Counted from the first letter of the stretch, positions 8,612-17,973 are shown. The stretch: 64,000 nucleotides of DNA from Erythrobacter sp. (GCA_019739335.1 CP073261.1:1912001-1976000); one strand, 5' to 3'. Notes: generated by a model from the sequence alone, not told the origin. Numbers and translations: made by a program.

Positions 8612-8683
8612 ATTTTCCACTCTGGAAAGTGAATACTGATGACTTTCCGATTCAGCAAGTGAAAACTTTCCGATACGGAAAGT
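8612..8683. promoter_or_regulatory. Three tandem palindromic operator sites upstream of the membrane protein/regulator operon
   Basis: Three 19-bp sites share the form ACTTTCCG-NNN-CGGAAAGT: 8612-8630 (ATTTTCCA ctc TGGAAAGT), 8642-8660 (left half perfect, right half degenerate) and 8665-8683 (perfect, ACTTTCCG ata CGGAAAGT). Centres are 30 and 23 bp apart. They lie immediately upstream of the operon start at 8599, where its promoter must be. The most economical reading is binding by the winged-helix protein encoded in the same operon. Confidence 0.65.
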
Positions 8684-8700
8684 GAAGCTGCGCGGGCACG

Positions 8701-8733
8701 AAAAAGGGGCGGCAAGCTGCGCTCACCGCCCCC
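8701..8733 (-). terminator. Rho-independent terminator of the S9 peptidase gene
   Basis: On the minus strand a GGGGCGG ... CCGCCCC stem (8726-8732 with 8706-8712) is followed by TTTTTC. It sits 26 bp beyond the peptidase stop codon. Confidence 0.75.
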
Positions 8734-8758
8734 TCAATCTTTTAACGAGAGATGCAGC

Positions 8759-10795
8759 CTATTCCTCGCCGTCGCCCAGATCCAGCGTCGGGCGCGCCGG
8801 CGGCAGCGGGGCGTCCCGATCACCCGTCATCAGGTAGGTGTCGAACCACTGCAGCATCCGCAGGTTGTAGTCAAAGCGCGATGCGGCGCGGGCGTTGCCG
8901 TGGCCTTCGCCCGGATACCAGACCAGCCGCACCGGCGTATCGGGACGACGCACGCGGATGTGGCGGTAGAGTTCGGCGCTCTGCGTCGGGCTGACGCGCG
9001 GATCGCGGTCGCCGTGCATGATCAGCAGCGGGGTGTTCGCCTGGTCGGCGTAGAACACCGGGCTGCGGCGCAGCGTGTCCTCGTAGTCCTCCCACGGATA
9101 GGCGAGCGCATGGACGTTGTACTCCTCGGTCGGGATATCGGTGGTACCCCACTTGGACAGCACGTTGGAAATTCCCACGAACATCACGCCCGCGGCGAAT
9201 TCCTCCGAATAGCGGGTGCTGCTCCAGGCGGTGGCATAGCCGCCATAGGAACCGCCGGTCACGCCGACGCGCGCCGCATCGGCCACGCCGTCTGCCACCA
9301 GCGCCGCCTTGGCATCGACCAGATCGTCGAACTCGACGCCTGCCGCATCGCCCTGGTGCTGGCGCGAGAAGTCGCTGCCGTAGCCGGTGGAGCCGCGATA
9401 GTTGGGCAGGAACACCGCATAGCCGCGCCCGGCGGCCACCTGGCCGGGCATCGAATAGGCCGTGACCCAGCCATTGCTGTCATGCGCTTCCGGTCCGCCG
9501 TGAACGTTGAGGATCAGCGGTGCGCCGCCAGCGGGAACGCCGCCAACGGGTTCGATCAGCACGCCCTCGATCGCCTGCCCGTCGCGCGCAGTATAGGTAT
9601 AGGCGCGCTGGGCACCGAGGCTGCGCTCGGCCAGCCAGGGGTTGTGATCGGTCCAGCGTTCGAAGCCGCTGCTCGAATAGAGGAACAGCTCGTTGGGGTG
9701 GCTCGGCGAATGGGCTTCGACTGCCACGCGGTTGCCGCCCTGCTCGATGCTGGACAGGATCAGCCCTTCGGGATCGATATTGCGCAGCACTTCGCCCTCG
9801 TCGGAATAGAAGCGCAATACGCTCTGCACCCCGACGTGGATGATGGCGGCGAGCCGCCCGTCGGCCATCCATTCGGCATCCACCGCTGCTTCGGGCGCCC
9901 CCGCGTTGAGCGCGCGGAAGGTGCCGGTGGCGGTGTCGACCAGGTGCAGCGTGGTATCGGCGGGATCGTTGATGTCGGTTCCCGCGATCATCGAAAGCTG
10001 GCTGCCATCGGGCGAAATCTCGACATCGCCGAGCTTTCCGGGGGTCTCGACGGTGACAAGCCCACCGCTCGCCAGGTCGAGGATATGTGCACGGCGCGAC
10101 GTATAGGCATCGTCCACCAGCGGGGTCGGCGCACTGGTGATCAGCGCCCAGTTGCCGCCCGGAACGATCTCGAAGCTGTCGACATAGCCCGGCACGGTGA
10201 TTTCGCGCGGCTCGGCGTCGAGATCCTCACCGCCCAGCGTAGCGACGAACAGGCGGTTCAGCCGCGCTTCCTCTTCATAGACGATCGCATCGAAACCCGC
10301 GCCGGATTCGGCGGTGCGGGTGGCGTCGGGCGCGGCGGCGACAAGCAGGTATGCACTGCTGCCATCGGGGGAGATCGCGTAGGAGTTGACCGCCGCATCT
10401 TCCACCGCGGCCAGCTTGCGATGCGCGCCGCCGTCGACCGGAATGCCCCACAGCGCGCGGTCACTGCCAGCGCCATAGAGGAAAGTGATCATCGAACCGT
10501 CGGGGGTGAAATCGATGCCGGAAACCGACATGTCTTCGGGCAGGAATTCCCGCGCCGCCATCGGCCCGTCCGCAACGAACAGTTGCTGCCGCGCGCGGCC
10601 ATCATCCTCGCCCTGCGTCACATCAGGGTAATGCACGCGGGTATAGGCGATCCGGGTGCCATCGCGAGAGACGGCGACGGTGCCGGTGTTTTCGATACGG
10701 GCGATATCTTCCGGGGTGAGCACTTCCTGCGCCAGTGCGGGCGAGAAGGGCAGCGCGAGGGCGGAAGCGAGCAGGGCCGGGCGAAGCAGCTTCAT
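8759..10795 (-). CDS. Secreted S9-family (prolyl oligopeptidase-type) serine peptidase
   Basis: 678 aa with a signal peptide ending PALAQE (residues 1-22). An N-terminal beta-propeller-like region of about 390 residues contains repeated 'SPDGS' blades, and the C-terminal half is an alpha/beta hydrolase. The catalytic triad is visible: Ser in GVTGGSYGGY near residue 515, Asp in HGDRDPRVSP near 597, His in YPGEGHGN near 630. These enzymes hydrolyse short peptides, often dipeptidyl or acyl-aminoacyl substrates, in the periplasm. It is a single gene with its own terminator downstream and a 141-bp divergent intergenic region upstream. Confidence 0.92.
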   Translation of the reverse strand: MKLLRPALLASALALPFSPALAQEVLTPEDIARIENTGTVAVSRDGTRIAYTRVHYPDVTQGEDDGRARQQLFVADGPMAAREFLPEDMSVSGIDFTPDGSMITFLYGAGSDRALWGIPVDGGAHRKLAAVEDAAVNSYAISPDGSSAYLLVAAAPDATRTAESGAGFDAIVYEEEARLNRLFVATLGGEDLDAEPREITVPGYVDSFEIVPGGNWALITSAPTPLVDDAYTSRRAHILDLASGGLVTVETPGKLGDVEISPDGSQLSMIAGTDINDPADTTLHLVDTATGTFRALNAGAPEAAVDAEWMADGRLAAIIHVGVQSVLRFYSDEGEVLRNIDPEGLILSSIEQGGNRVAVEAHSPSHPNELFLYSSSGFERWTDHNPWLAERSLGAQRAYTYTARDGQAIEGVLIEPVGGVPAGGAPLILNVHGGPEAHDSNGWVTAYSMPGQVAAGRGYAVFLPNYRGSTGYGSDFSRQHQGDAAGVEFDDLVDAKAALVADGVADAARVGVTGGSYGGYATAWSSTRYSEEFAAGVMFVGISNVLSKWGTTDIPTEEYNVHALAYPWEDYEDTLRRSPVFYADQANTPLLIMHGDRDPRVSPTQSAELYRHIRVRRPDTPVRLVWYPGEGHGNARAASRFDYNLRMLQWFDTYLMTGDRDAPLPPARPTLDLGDGEE

Positions 10796-10936
10796 GTGGG
10801 GCGGTCCTCAATGGTTGGTTTCTGTTGCAACGGGCATAGCGAAAGCGGTGCTCCAGGCAAAGTGTGCTTTAGGCGCGATGTAACCGGGGTTGGGGCGGTG
10901 GCGAACAGCGAGAAGGGCAAGCAGAGGGAATTGGCC

Positions 10937-11515
10937 ATGTATCTCACCACCGCACGCGCCACGCCGCTGATTGCCGTCGCGCTGATCGCCACCGTGGTGA
11001 CGCAGGTGCTCTACATTTCCACCGGCGTGAGCGGAACTGCCGGAGCGCTGGTGCTGTGGCGGAGCGAGGCCGTGGCCTTCCTCGCCGTTGCCTTGCTGGG
11101 CTTTGTGCTGGTGCGCGACACGCCGCTGGTGGCGGGCGGGCTGGTGCTGGGCGGGCTGTTCAACGTGCTGCAAGTGGGGATCGGCATCACGATGTTCGGC
11201 CCGCTGGGCGAGGGCGGTGATCCGCTCGCCCCGGTGATGGGCGCGGTGCTGGACTTCGCTTTCTTCATCTATCACGCCGGCAAGATTGGCTTTGCGGCGG
11301 CGGCCGTGGCACTCGGTCTGGCTGCATGGAGCGGGGCGACAGGACTGGCGAAGATCCTGGGAATGCTCGCGCTGTTGGCAGGCTTGGCGGCGCTGGCGAC
11401 CAACCTGTTTGCGCTGGCTGGTGGTTCGGCGACTTTCTTGGCCGGAGCCTGCGGCACGGCGGCAACGCTGTTCCTCGCGCTGGCCATCAGCGCGGCGCGC
11501 CCTGCCGAAGGCTAA
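10937..11515 (+). CDS. Multi-pass membrane protein of unknown function
   Basis: 192 aa, almost entirely hydrophobic with about six transmembrane segments (for example LIAVALIATVVTQVLYIS, VAFLAVALLGFVLV, LGGLFNVLQVGIGITMF, ILGMLALLAGLAALA). No soluble domain or catalytic motif is visible and I do not recognise the family. The start has AGAGGG upstream. It is divergent from the S9 peptidase gene and its last codons overlap the convergent SRAP-like gene by 4 bp. Confidence 0.7.
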   Translation: MYLTTARATPLIAVALIATVVTQVLYISTGVSGTAGALVLWRSEAVAFLAVALLGFVLVRDTPLVAGGLVLGGLFNVLQVGIGITMFGPLGEGGDPLAPVMGAVLDFAFFIYHAGKIGFAAAAVALGLAAWSGATGLAKILGMLALLAGLAALATNLFALAGGSATFLAGACGTAATLFLALAISAARPAEG

Positions 11516-12129
11516 AATTCCTCCATCAGCGAGGACGAATAGGGCTGGAGCAGCGCGCTAGCCTTGTCCCACCCGCCGTGCAGCCAGGTCGCCCAGGCCC
11601 CGCGATGCGGCGGCAGGATAACCGGCATGGCATCGCGCCCAGCCGCTTTCAGCGAGGCATTGGGCGCGCAGGTGAGCAGTGCGAAGGCGGGCACTTCGCT
11701 GTCTTTCCACACTCCGGCGAGCGCGAACAGCGGCTGGTCGCTGGTGCCGAACCAGTGCTGGCGGCGCTTGCCCTCGCGATCAGCCCCTGCGCCCCATTCC
11801 ATGAACATGGTGGCGGGGACGAGGCAGCGGAATTCCGGATTGCGCAGGTTGCCGGTCCAGAACGGACTGTCGGGATTGCGCACGGTAAGCACCGGGCGCG
11901 CGGCGTCGGTAGCCGAGGGCGGCGGCGGCACGCCCCAGAGGCGCGGAACCATCCGCCACGGCTGGCGTGGCTGGCCCGGCCCGGCAATGAATTCCCGCCC
12001 GGCGGTGATGACCGGAGCGAAGCTGCCGGGTGCGACATAGCCGCCCGCCCACGGATCATCGCCCCCGTCGATTGCGAAAGCGTGGCCGATCGCTGCGGCG
12101 TCGGCATCCAGGCGGTAGAGCACGGTCAT
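11512..12129 (-). CDS. SRAP (YedK/HMCES)-like protein lacking the catalytic Cys2 and His
   Basis: 205 aa. SRAP proteins crosslink to abasic sites through Cys2, right after the initiator Met. Here the family frame is visible: VRNPDSPF (Asn position), FRCLVPATMFMEW (conserved RC.VPA...EW with its Glu) and AMPVIL near residue 168. However, the N-terminus is MTVLYRL with no Cys at position 2, and the active-site His that normally precedes the 'RMPVIL' segment is replaced (GRDAMPVIL). No in-frame upstream start supplies an MCGR sequence. The protein is therefore either a degenerate paralogue or works without DNA-protein crosslinking. Confidence 0.77.
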   Translation of the reverse strand: MTVLYRLDADAAAIGHAFAIDGGDDPWAGGYVAPGSFAPVITAGREFIAGPGQPRQPWRMVPRLWGVPPPPSATDAARPVLTVRNPDSPFWTGNLRNPEFRCLVPATMFMEWGAGADREGKRRQHWFGTSDQPLFALAGVWKDSEVPAFALLTCAPNASLKAAGRDAMPVILPPHRGAWATWLHGGWDKASALLQPYSSSLMEEF

Positions 12130-12177
12130 GGGTGCGCAAACGCCCTGACCGTGCCCTTACCAAGCGTCAACGGGCGA

Positions 12178-14319
12178 TCAGAACCCGAAGGCAAAGCCCG
12201 CCTGCGCCACGATCTCGCCATCGCCGGTATTGCCCGCGATCCCTGCGCCGACGGCAAAGTTCTCGCTCACTCGCCCGGTGATGGTGGCGGCATAGCCTTG
12301 TTCACCGTTGTAGGTGGCGACATTGCCGCCGATGGTGAAGCTCTGGTCGGGCAGGGCAATGGCACTGCCCAGCGCCGCCGTAGCCGCAATCCCGCCGGAG
12401 AGGCGCTGGTTGACATCCTCGATGCGGAAGTTGGTCGCTGCAAGGCTGGATTCGAGCGACCCCACGCGGCCCGACAGCGCCGAGAATTGCGCATCAGTCA
12501 CCGCAGCGAGGTAATCGACGCTGACCCGGACATTGGCGACGCTGGCGGCGCTGGCCACGTTCGAGACACCCAGCGTTCCGGCGCTATCGATGGTAACGAC
12601 CTGCTCCTCGCCCACTTGCACAGCGTCCGAAGCCATGATGTCGCCGATGGCCACCGAAGATCCCGCACCGCCGATCATCACCTGGTTGGCGGCAGTGGTG
12701 TTGGCGAGATAGCCCAGAGCGGTCGATTGCACCTGGTCCGCCACCGCGCTGTCGCCCACTGCCGTACTGCGGGTGGCGGAGGCGCTGGCTCCGGCACCCA
12801 CCGCCGTGCCGCGGGTTCCGGAAACGGTGGAAGAAAAGCCCACCGCCGTGCCGCTGATGCCGGTGACATCGGTCGACCGGCCAACAGCCGTCGCATTCTG
12901 CGCATCGGCCCGCGCCAGCGCGCCGAAGGCCGAGCCGGATAGGCCGGTGGCCCCTGCAGAGGCGCCAACGGCTGTGGCATTGTTGTTGGTCACTTCCACC
13001 GCATTGCCCAGCGCCACGCTGCGCAGGCCGGTAACGAGCGTATCGCGCCCGATCGCGGTGGCGTCCTCCGCCAGCGCCTCGGCATCGACGCCCAAAGCGA
13101 TGGATTGCGCTCCGGTGGCGCGGGCGCCGAACTGGCCCCCCGTATCGTCATCCGCCCCGTCCCCTCCGAAAGCCATGGCGCCAAGCCCGCTGGCCAGCGA
13201 CAGGTTGCCGAGCGCCAGCGCCGATGCCCCGGTCGACTGCGCAGCTGTGCCCAGCGCAATCGAATTGCCGCCGTTGGCAGTGGTGCGGGCTGCCGGCCCG
13301 GACAGGCTGACCCCGCCGGGACCGTATGACCCACCCCCGCCACTGGCCCCGCCGATGGCGATATTGCCGCCGATCCCGCTTCCTCCCGCGGTGGTTGCAA
13401 ATCCTCCAATCGCTACGTCGGCAGTAAAGCTGGCCCTTGCTCCAGCCCCCCCGGCAAACGAATTCGTGCCTGCTTGTGTATCGACACCGACGGCAGTGCC
13501 GTTGGTGCCGTTCGTGATGGCCGAGGCACCCAGCGCCGTTCCGCCTAAGCTCGTAGCCGAACTGCTGTTGCCGACTGCGGTGCCTGAATTGTCTCCAGCG
13601 GATGCCCGGTTTCCCAGTGCTACCGTATTCGCACCCGCAGCAGAGCTGTCCGTACCCACGGCAGTTGCGTTGAAGCCTGCTGCCTGCGCTCCAAATCCGT
13701 TGCCGTCGTTATCCCCGCCGATGGCAACCGAGCGATTTCCGGTTGCACTCGCCTGACCGCCGATGCCGATGCTTCCGGCATTGCTGGACACTGCCCTGTC
13801 CCCGATCGCAATCGACTGGACGCCGGAAGCGGAGGCGCCGGTGAAGCCGGCGCCTCCGTCGCCACCCAGCGCGATCGCGCCGGTGTTGGAGGCCGAGGAG
13901 AAGGCCCCGATGGCCGTTGCCCCCCGGAAGGTGCCGGCATTGGCCGATGATCCCAGCGAAGTGGCCATGAAGCCCGTGGCCTGGGCGTCCTCACCGATAG
14001 CTGTAGAAGCTTGCCCGGTGGCGTCGGCATTTTCGCCGACCGCAGTCGCTTCCTGGCCGCTGGCAATCGCCGAGGCCCCTATTGCCGTCGCGCCAGAGGC
14101 GCCGGTCGCCTGCGCACCGACGCCGCAGGCCAGGGCATTGTCCTGATTGTTCGAATTGGCCCCGCCGTCGTTGTCGGTCCCGGCATCAACCACGCCGTCG
14201 TTGTCGCGGTCGAGCAGGCAATCGTCGGCCCGCGCCTGTTGCGGGGTCAGCAGCAACGCGGCTCCGGCAGTGCCGGCGAGCAGGGTGGCGGCGAAAAGGA
14301 TGCGATTGGTGGTAAGCAT
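12178..14319 (-). CDS. YadA-like trimeric autotransporter adhesin (copy 1)
   Basis: 713 aa. The N-terminus is a signal peptide followed by a DDCLLDRDNDGVVD segment with calcium-loop character and a second Cys in ALACG. Then about 450 residues are made of short head repeats (variants of ATAVG.SA.A.G), as in YadA/Hia heads. A short neck (QVVTIDSAGTLGVSNV), a very short coiled coil (LSGRVGSLESSLAATNFRIEDVNQRL) and a roughly 70-residue YadA-type membrane anchor ending in Phe follow. RBS GGGAGGA precedes the ATG at 14319. The stretch at about 12480-13105 is nearly identical to 14836-15462 in the next copy. It probably mediates surface adhesion or aggregation. Confidence 0.88.
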   Translation of the reverse strand: MLTTNRILFAATLLAGTAGAALLLTPQQARADDCLLDRDNDGVVDAGTDNDGGANSNNQDNALACGVGAQATGASGATAIGASAIASGQEATAVGENADATGQASTAIGEDAQATGFMATSLGSSANAGTFRGATAIGAFSSASNTGAIALGGDGGAGFTGASASGVQSIAIGDRAVSSNAGSIGIGGQASATGNRSVAIGGDNDGNGFGAQAAGFNATAVGTDSSAAGANTVALGNRASAGDNSGTAVGNSSSATSLGGTALGASAITNGTNGTAVGVDTQAGTNSFAGGAGARASFTADVAIGGFATTAGGSGIGGNIAIGGASGGGGSYGPGGVSLSGPAARTTANGGNSIALGTAAQSTGASALALGNLSLASGLGAMAFGGDGADDDTGGQFGARATGAQSIALGVDAEALAEDATAIGRDTLVTGLRSVALGNAVEVTNNNATAVGASAGATGLSGSAFGALARADAQNATAVGRSTDVTGISGTAVGFSSTVSGTRGTAVGAGASASATRSTAVGDSAVADQVQSTALGYLANTTAANQVMIGGAGSSVAIGDIMASDAVQVGEEQVVTIDSAGTLGVSNVASAASVANVRVSVDYLAAVTDAQFSALSGRVGSLESSLAATNFRIEDVNQRLSGGIAATAALGSAIALPDQSFTIGGNVATYNGEQGYAATITGRVSENFAVGAGIAGNTGDGEIVAQAGFAFGF

Positions 14320-14530
14320 AGGGGGTCCTCCCGAGGATTGGTCCCCGCCGGAAGAACGCAGGTCGCGCCTGTCCGACAAGGGACATGGTAACGCGGTGCG
14401 ACCCGATTGCTGTATTGTTGCACGATATGCCGTGGGCGAGGATTATCTCCCGCCCGTGACACAGCCCTAAATCACGGCGGCCTGCCGCCGTCAATCGCAT
14501 AGGCAGGGTGTCCCGCAGCGGGAAGCCGGA

Positions 14531-17329
14531 TCAGAATATGCCCGCCACGCCAATCGAGCCGCCGGTGTTGCTGCCGCCCGAATGGCTGACACTGGCATTG
14601 ATGGTCAGCGGCACGTCGATGGCGAGTCGGTGGCTGATGCCGAGGCTGAACCCGTACTCCCCGCGATAGGTTGCGCTGCGCAAGGCATACCCTGTCTGGC
14701 CCGGCTCTGGTGGGAAAGGCGGCTCCGCTTGAGCCATGGCAGCGGCGATGCCGCTGCGCGATTCCTCGGACAATTCGTCCAGCCGGAAATTGGTGGCAAC
14801 AAGCCCGCTTTCCAGTCCGCCGACACGGCCCGATAGGGCACTGAATTGCGCATCAGTGACGGCGGCGAGGTAATCGACGCTGACCCGGACATTGGCGACG
14901 CTGGCGGCACTGGCCACGTTCGAGACACCCAGCGTTCCGGCGCTATCGATGGTAACGACCTGCTCCTCGCCCACCTGCACGGCATCGCTCGACATGATGT
15001 CGCCGATGGCGACCGAGGAGCCTGCCCCGCCGATCATCACCTGGTTGGCGGCAGTGGTGTTGGCGAGGTAGCCCAGAGCGGTCGATTGCACCTGGTCCGC
15101 CACGGCGCTGTCGCCCACTGCCGTACCGCGGGTGGCGGAGGCGCTGGCTCCGGCACCCACCGCCGTGCCGCGGGTGCCGGAAACGGTGGAAGAAAAGCCC
15201 ACCGCCGTCCCGCTGATCCCGGTGACATCGGTCGACCGGCCAACGGCCGTCGCATTCTGGGCATCGGCCCGCGCCAGCGCTCCGAAGGCCGAGCCGGACA
15301 GGCCGGTGGCCCCGGCAGAGGCGCCGACGGCAGTGGCGTTGTTGTTCGTCACTTCCACCGCATTGCCCAGCGCCACGCTGCGTAGGCCAGTAACGAGCGC
15401 ATCGCGCCCGATCGCGGTGGCGTCCTCCGCCAGTGCTTCGGCATCGACGCCAAGGGCGATTGCAGAAATACCTGTCGCCTGTGCGCCCAGCGCAAGGTCG
15501 TCATCCCCGTCAGTGCCGATAGCGATGCCGCGCGCTCCGCTGGCGGCGGCGAAGGCGCCAAAGGCCAGTGCCGAAGCACCGGTCGCCTGCGTCGCTGTTC
15601 CCAAGGCAATGGCATTGCCGCCGTTGGCCAGGGTCGAGAGGGCTAGCTGGGGAGAAGCGGCTCCGGCAACGATGTCCGAATTGCTGCCGATGGCAATGTT
15701 GCCGCCCGTCTGCGGCCCGGCGATTGGGCTTGCCGTAGTCGAGAAGCTGCCGAAGGCGACCGAGCCGTTGCCGAAGGCAGCCGCATTGTCGCCGATGGCT
15801 GTCGACGAATAGCTTACCGCTCCGGCAGCATTGCCCAGCGCGAGTCCGATCGGACCAATTGCCGAACTGCCGTTGCCCAGCGCTACCGCGCGCACCCCCG
15901 AGGCCGAGCTGTCGATGCCGATGGCTACCGACCGGTCCGCGCTCGCTGATGCGCCGACGCTGTCCGCATCGTCGCCGTCGGTGCCGATGGCGATGCTGTG
16001 GATCCCGGTTGCCTGCGCTACATTGCCCAATGCAATCGCGCCAGAACCGCTCGCCAACGAATTGGCTCCGAACGCGGTCGCGGCCACACCTGTTGCCTGA
16101 GCCACGCTGCCTACAGCAATCGCCAGCGCCGCATTTGCCGTTGAAGACGAGCCGAGAGCAGTTGCGGCGGATCCGGAAGCTTCGGCGGAAAAGCCAACCG
16201 CAACCCCGCTTCCCAAGCTCGCGATCGCTGAGGCACCGACCACGGTGGTGAAGCCGCCCGTTGCCTGCGCGCCCTGCCCGAATGCTACGGACGATTGACC
16301 CGTAGCAGAACTGGAAGCACCGACCGACGTCGAGTCTTGGCCGGTGGCTTCGCTATTGGCACCAAGCGCAGTCGCCTGGACATTGCTGGCGAGCGAGTCA
16401 GTCCCGATGGCAATGGCCAGATTGGCGCTGGCGACTGCCCCCAGAGTGAGCGCATCGCCGCCGTCCCCACCCAATGCAATGCTCCCTACACCGGTAGCGC
16501 GGGAACTGAAGCCGATTGCATTGGCATTGGACTGCAAGGCCTGTGCTTCGGCGCCGACGGCGGTGGATTGTGAACCTTCTGCAACGGCGAAAGCGCCCAA
16601 GGACGAATCTGAAAACTGGCCTGCCTCGCTAGAATGGCCGAGCGAAGTGGAGCCCGAACCAAACGCCTCCGAGAATGACCCGATAGCCGTCGAACGGGCT
16701 CCGAATGCATTGGCTGAGTTTCCGATCGCGGTAGCGTTGCTTACCGTTGCTTGGGCCAGCGCTCCGATAGCTACGGCGCCTGGCCCTGTCGCGTCGCTGT
16801 CGCGGCCGATGGCGATTGCATCGATAGCAGTGATTGAGGCGCGTGTTCCGACGGCCACGCCTTCAGTCGCCAATGCATTTGCGCTGGCAAACTGCCCAAT
16901 TACAGTTGAGCCAAGTGCAAGGGAAGCCGAGTTTTGGCCTACGGCTATCGCGTTCTGGCCAGTTGCAGTGGAGAAATGGCCAACGGCGGTCGAATTAATG
17001 CCGCTGGCGGTCGAAATGCGGCCGACGGCAAGCGAGCGGTCCGCCGATGCAGTCGAGGCACTTCCCAGTGCGGTAGCGAAATCGGCGGTCGCTTGCGCAC
17101 TTGCACCAATCGCAGTGGTATTGAGACCCGTGGCAGTTGCATTCTGTCCGCAGGCCAGCAGAGTGTCGGTGCCGCCGGAATTGGCCCCCAGGTCGGTATC
17201 GACGTTGCTGTCGGCGTTGCCGTCGTTGTTGGTGTCGAGCAGGCAATCGTCGGCCTTGGCAGGCATGGCGAGGAAAGCCACGGCGATGGCCAGCGCGGCG
17301 GCGGAGGTCGAGAAGATAATCCGGGACAT
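14531..17329 (-). CDS. YadA-like trimeric autotransporter adhesin (copy 2)
   Basis: 932 aa. It has the same architecture as the downstream copy: signal peptide ending PAKADD, a DDCLLDTNNDGNADSN segment with a paired Cys (LLACG), an expanded array of head repeats (about 650 residues of A.G..A.ATG variants), the neck QVVTIDSAGTLGVSNV, a short coiled coil, and an anchor. The anchor differs from copy 1: after a proline-rich linker (PPFPPEPGQ) it ends SIGVAGIF. The shared C-terminal head plus neck is almost identical at the DNA level, while the N-terminal heads and anchors diverge. It lies 211 bp upstream of copy 1 on the same strand; that gap holds no gene that I can see. Confidence 0.88.
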   Translation of the reverse strand: MSRIIFSTSAAALAIAVAFLAMPAKADDCLLDTNNDGNADSNVDTDLGANSGGTDTLLACGQNATATGLNTTAIGASAQATADFATALGSASTASADRSLAVGRISTASGINSTAVGHFSTATGQNAIAVGQNSASLALGSTVIGQFASANALATEGVAVGTRASITAIDAIAIGRDSDATGPGAVAIGALAQATVSNATAIGNSANAFGARSTAIGSFSEAFGSGSTSLGHSSEAGQFSDSSLGAFAVAEGSQSTAVGAEAQALQSNANAIGFSSRATGVGSIALGGDGGDALTLGAVASANLAIAIGTDSLASNVQATALGANSEATGQDSTSVGASSSATGQSSVAFGQGAQATGGFTTVVGASAIASLGSGVAVGFSAEASGSAATALGSSSTANAALAIAVGSVAQATGVAATAFGANSLASGSGAIALGNVAQATGIHSIAIGTDGDDADSVGASASADRSVAIGIDSSASGVRAVALGNGSSAIGPIGLALGNAAGAVSYSSTAIGDNAAAFGNGSVAFGSFSTTASPIAGPQTGGNIAIGSNSDIVAGAASPQLALSTLANGGNAIALGTATQATGASALAFGAFAAASGARGIAIGTDGDDDLALGAQATGISAIALGVDAEALAEDATAIGRDALVTGLRSVALGNAVEVTNNNATAVGASAGATGLSGSAFGALARADAQNATAVGRSTDVTGISGTAVGFSSTVSGTRGTAVGAGASASATRGTAVGDSAVADQVQSTALGYLANTTAANQVMIGGAGSSVAIGDIMSSDAVQVGEEQVVTIDSAGTLGVSNVASAASVANVRVSVDYLAAVTDAQFSALSGRVGGLESGLVATNFRLDELSEESRSGIAAAMAQAEPPFPPEPGQTGYALRSATYRGEYGFSLGISHRLAIDVPLTINASVSHSGGSNTGGSIGVAGIF

Positions 17330-17562
17330 TGCAGCAACTCCTGTGATGAGGCGTTGCCGACGGGTGACTTGTTTTGCTGTTGCGCCTTACGGCTGCTTGC
17401 GACCCCAGCGTCCCCCTCGCCGACCACGTCCTTTCGTGACGCCGGCAGGCGGAATGCCGCGCCGGAGCAAGGCCAAGACTATCGCACAGCCCTGCTTGCG
17501 CAAGCGGGTAGTGATGCGAAGCTATGTAATTGTCCTGATACGGGCCACCGTCCGCCCGACTC

Positions 17563-17973
17563 CTACTCCGGCTGGAGCGTGATCTCGCGCTGCGGGTACA
17601 CATTGAACGTCTGCCCGCGCACTGTGATCGTCTCGCCCTTGAAGGCGCGCACGTCCATGTCGCGGGCGCGATGCCCGGTGATGATCGCCTCGTCTCCGGC
17701 AGCGGCATGATCCGGCCCAAAGCCTGATCGTTCGGCGACGATCGGCGGCGAAAGATCGACGTTCCAGATCTCGCTGCCGCCGAAGCCGCCCAGTTCGCGA
17801 CGAAGCTGCACCTGCATGTGCGGATTGCCGAAACTGATCGAAACGATCTGGCCGGAAATGCGGCTCTCCTCGTCCTGCGTCCAGCCCCAGCCGTGGTGCG
17901 CCGCCAGTGTGGCAGGCACCACAATGGCGGCCGCAGCGGCGGCGAGTGTGAGTGACAGGGCGCTCTTGGTCAT
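17563..17973 (-). CDS. DUF6152-family exported protein
   Basis: 136 aa, signal peptide ending TLAAHHGWGW. The mature N-terminal HHGWGW and the following small beta-rich domain (ISGQIVSISFGNPHMQVQL, then ITVRGQTFNVYPQ) match the DUF6152 family of small periplasmic proteins of unknown function. The His/Trp-rich mature N-terminus could bind metal (inference). RBS GGAGAG is 6 nt before the ATG. It is divergent from the TPP-riboswitch operon. Confidence 0.75.
   Translation of the reverse strand: MTKSALSLTLAAAAAAIVVPATLAAHHGWGWTQDEESRISGQIVSISFGNPHMQVQLRRELGGFGGSEIWNVDLSPPIVAERSGFGPDHAAAGDEAIITGHRARDMDVRAFKGETITVRGQTFNVYPQREITLQPE

Noticed and set aside
8900..11515. Very long plus-strand open frame (over 800 codons) opposite the S9 peptidase
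   Set aside because: It is the antisense shadow of the GC-rich peptidase gene. Only its last 192 codons (from 10937), beyond that gene, look like a real protein.
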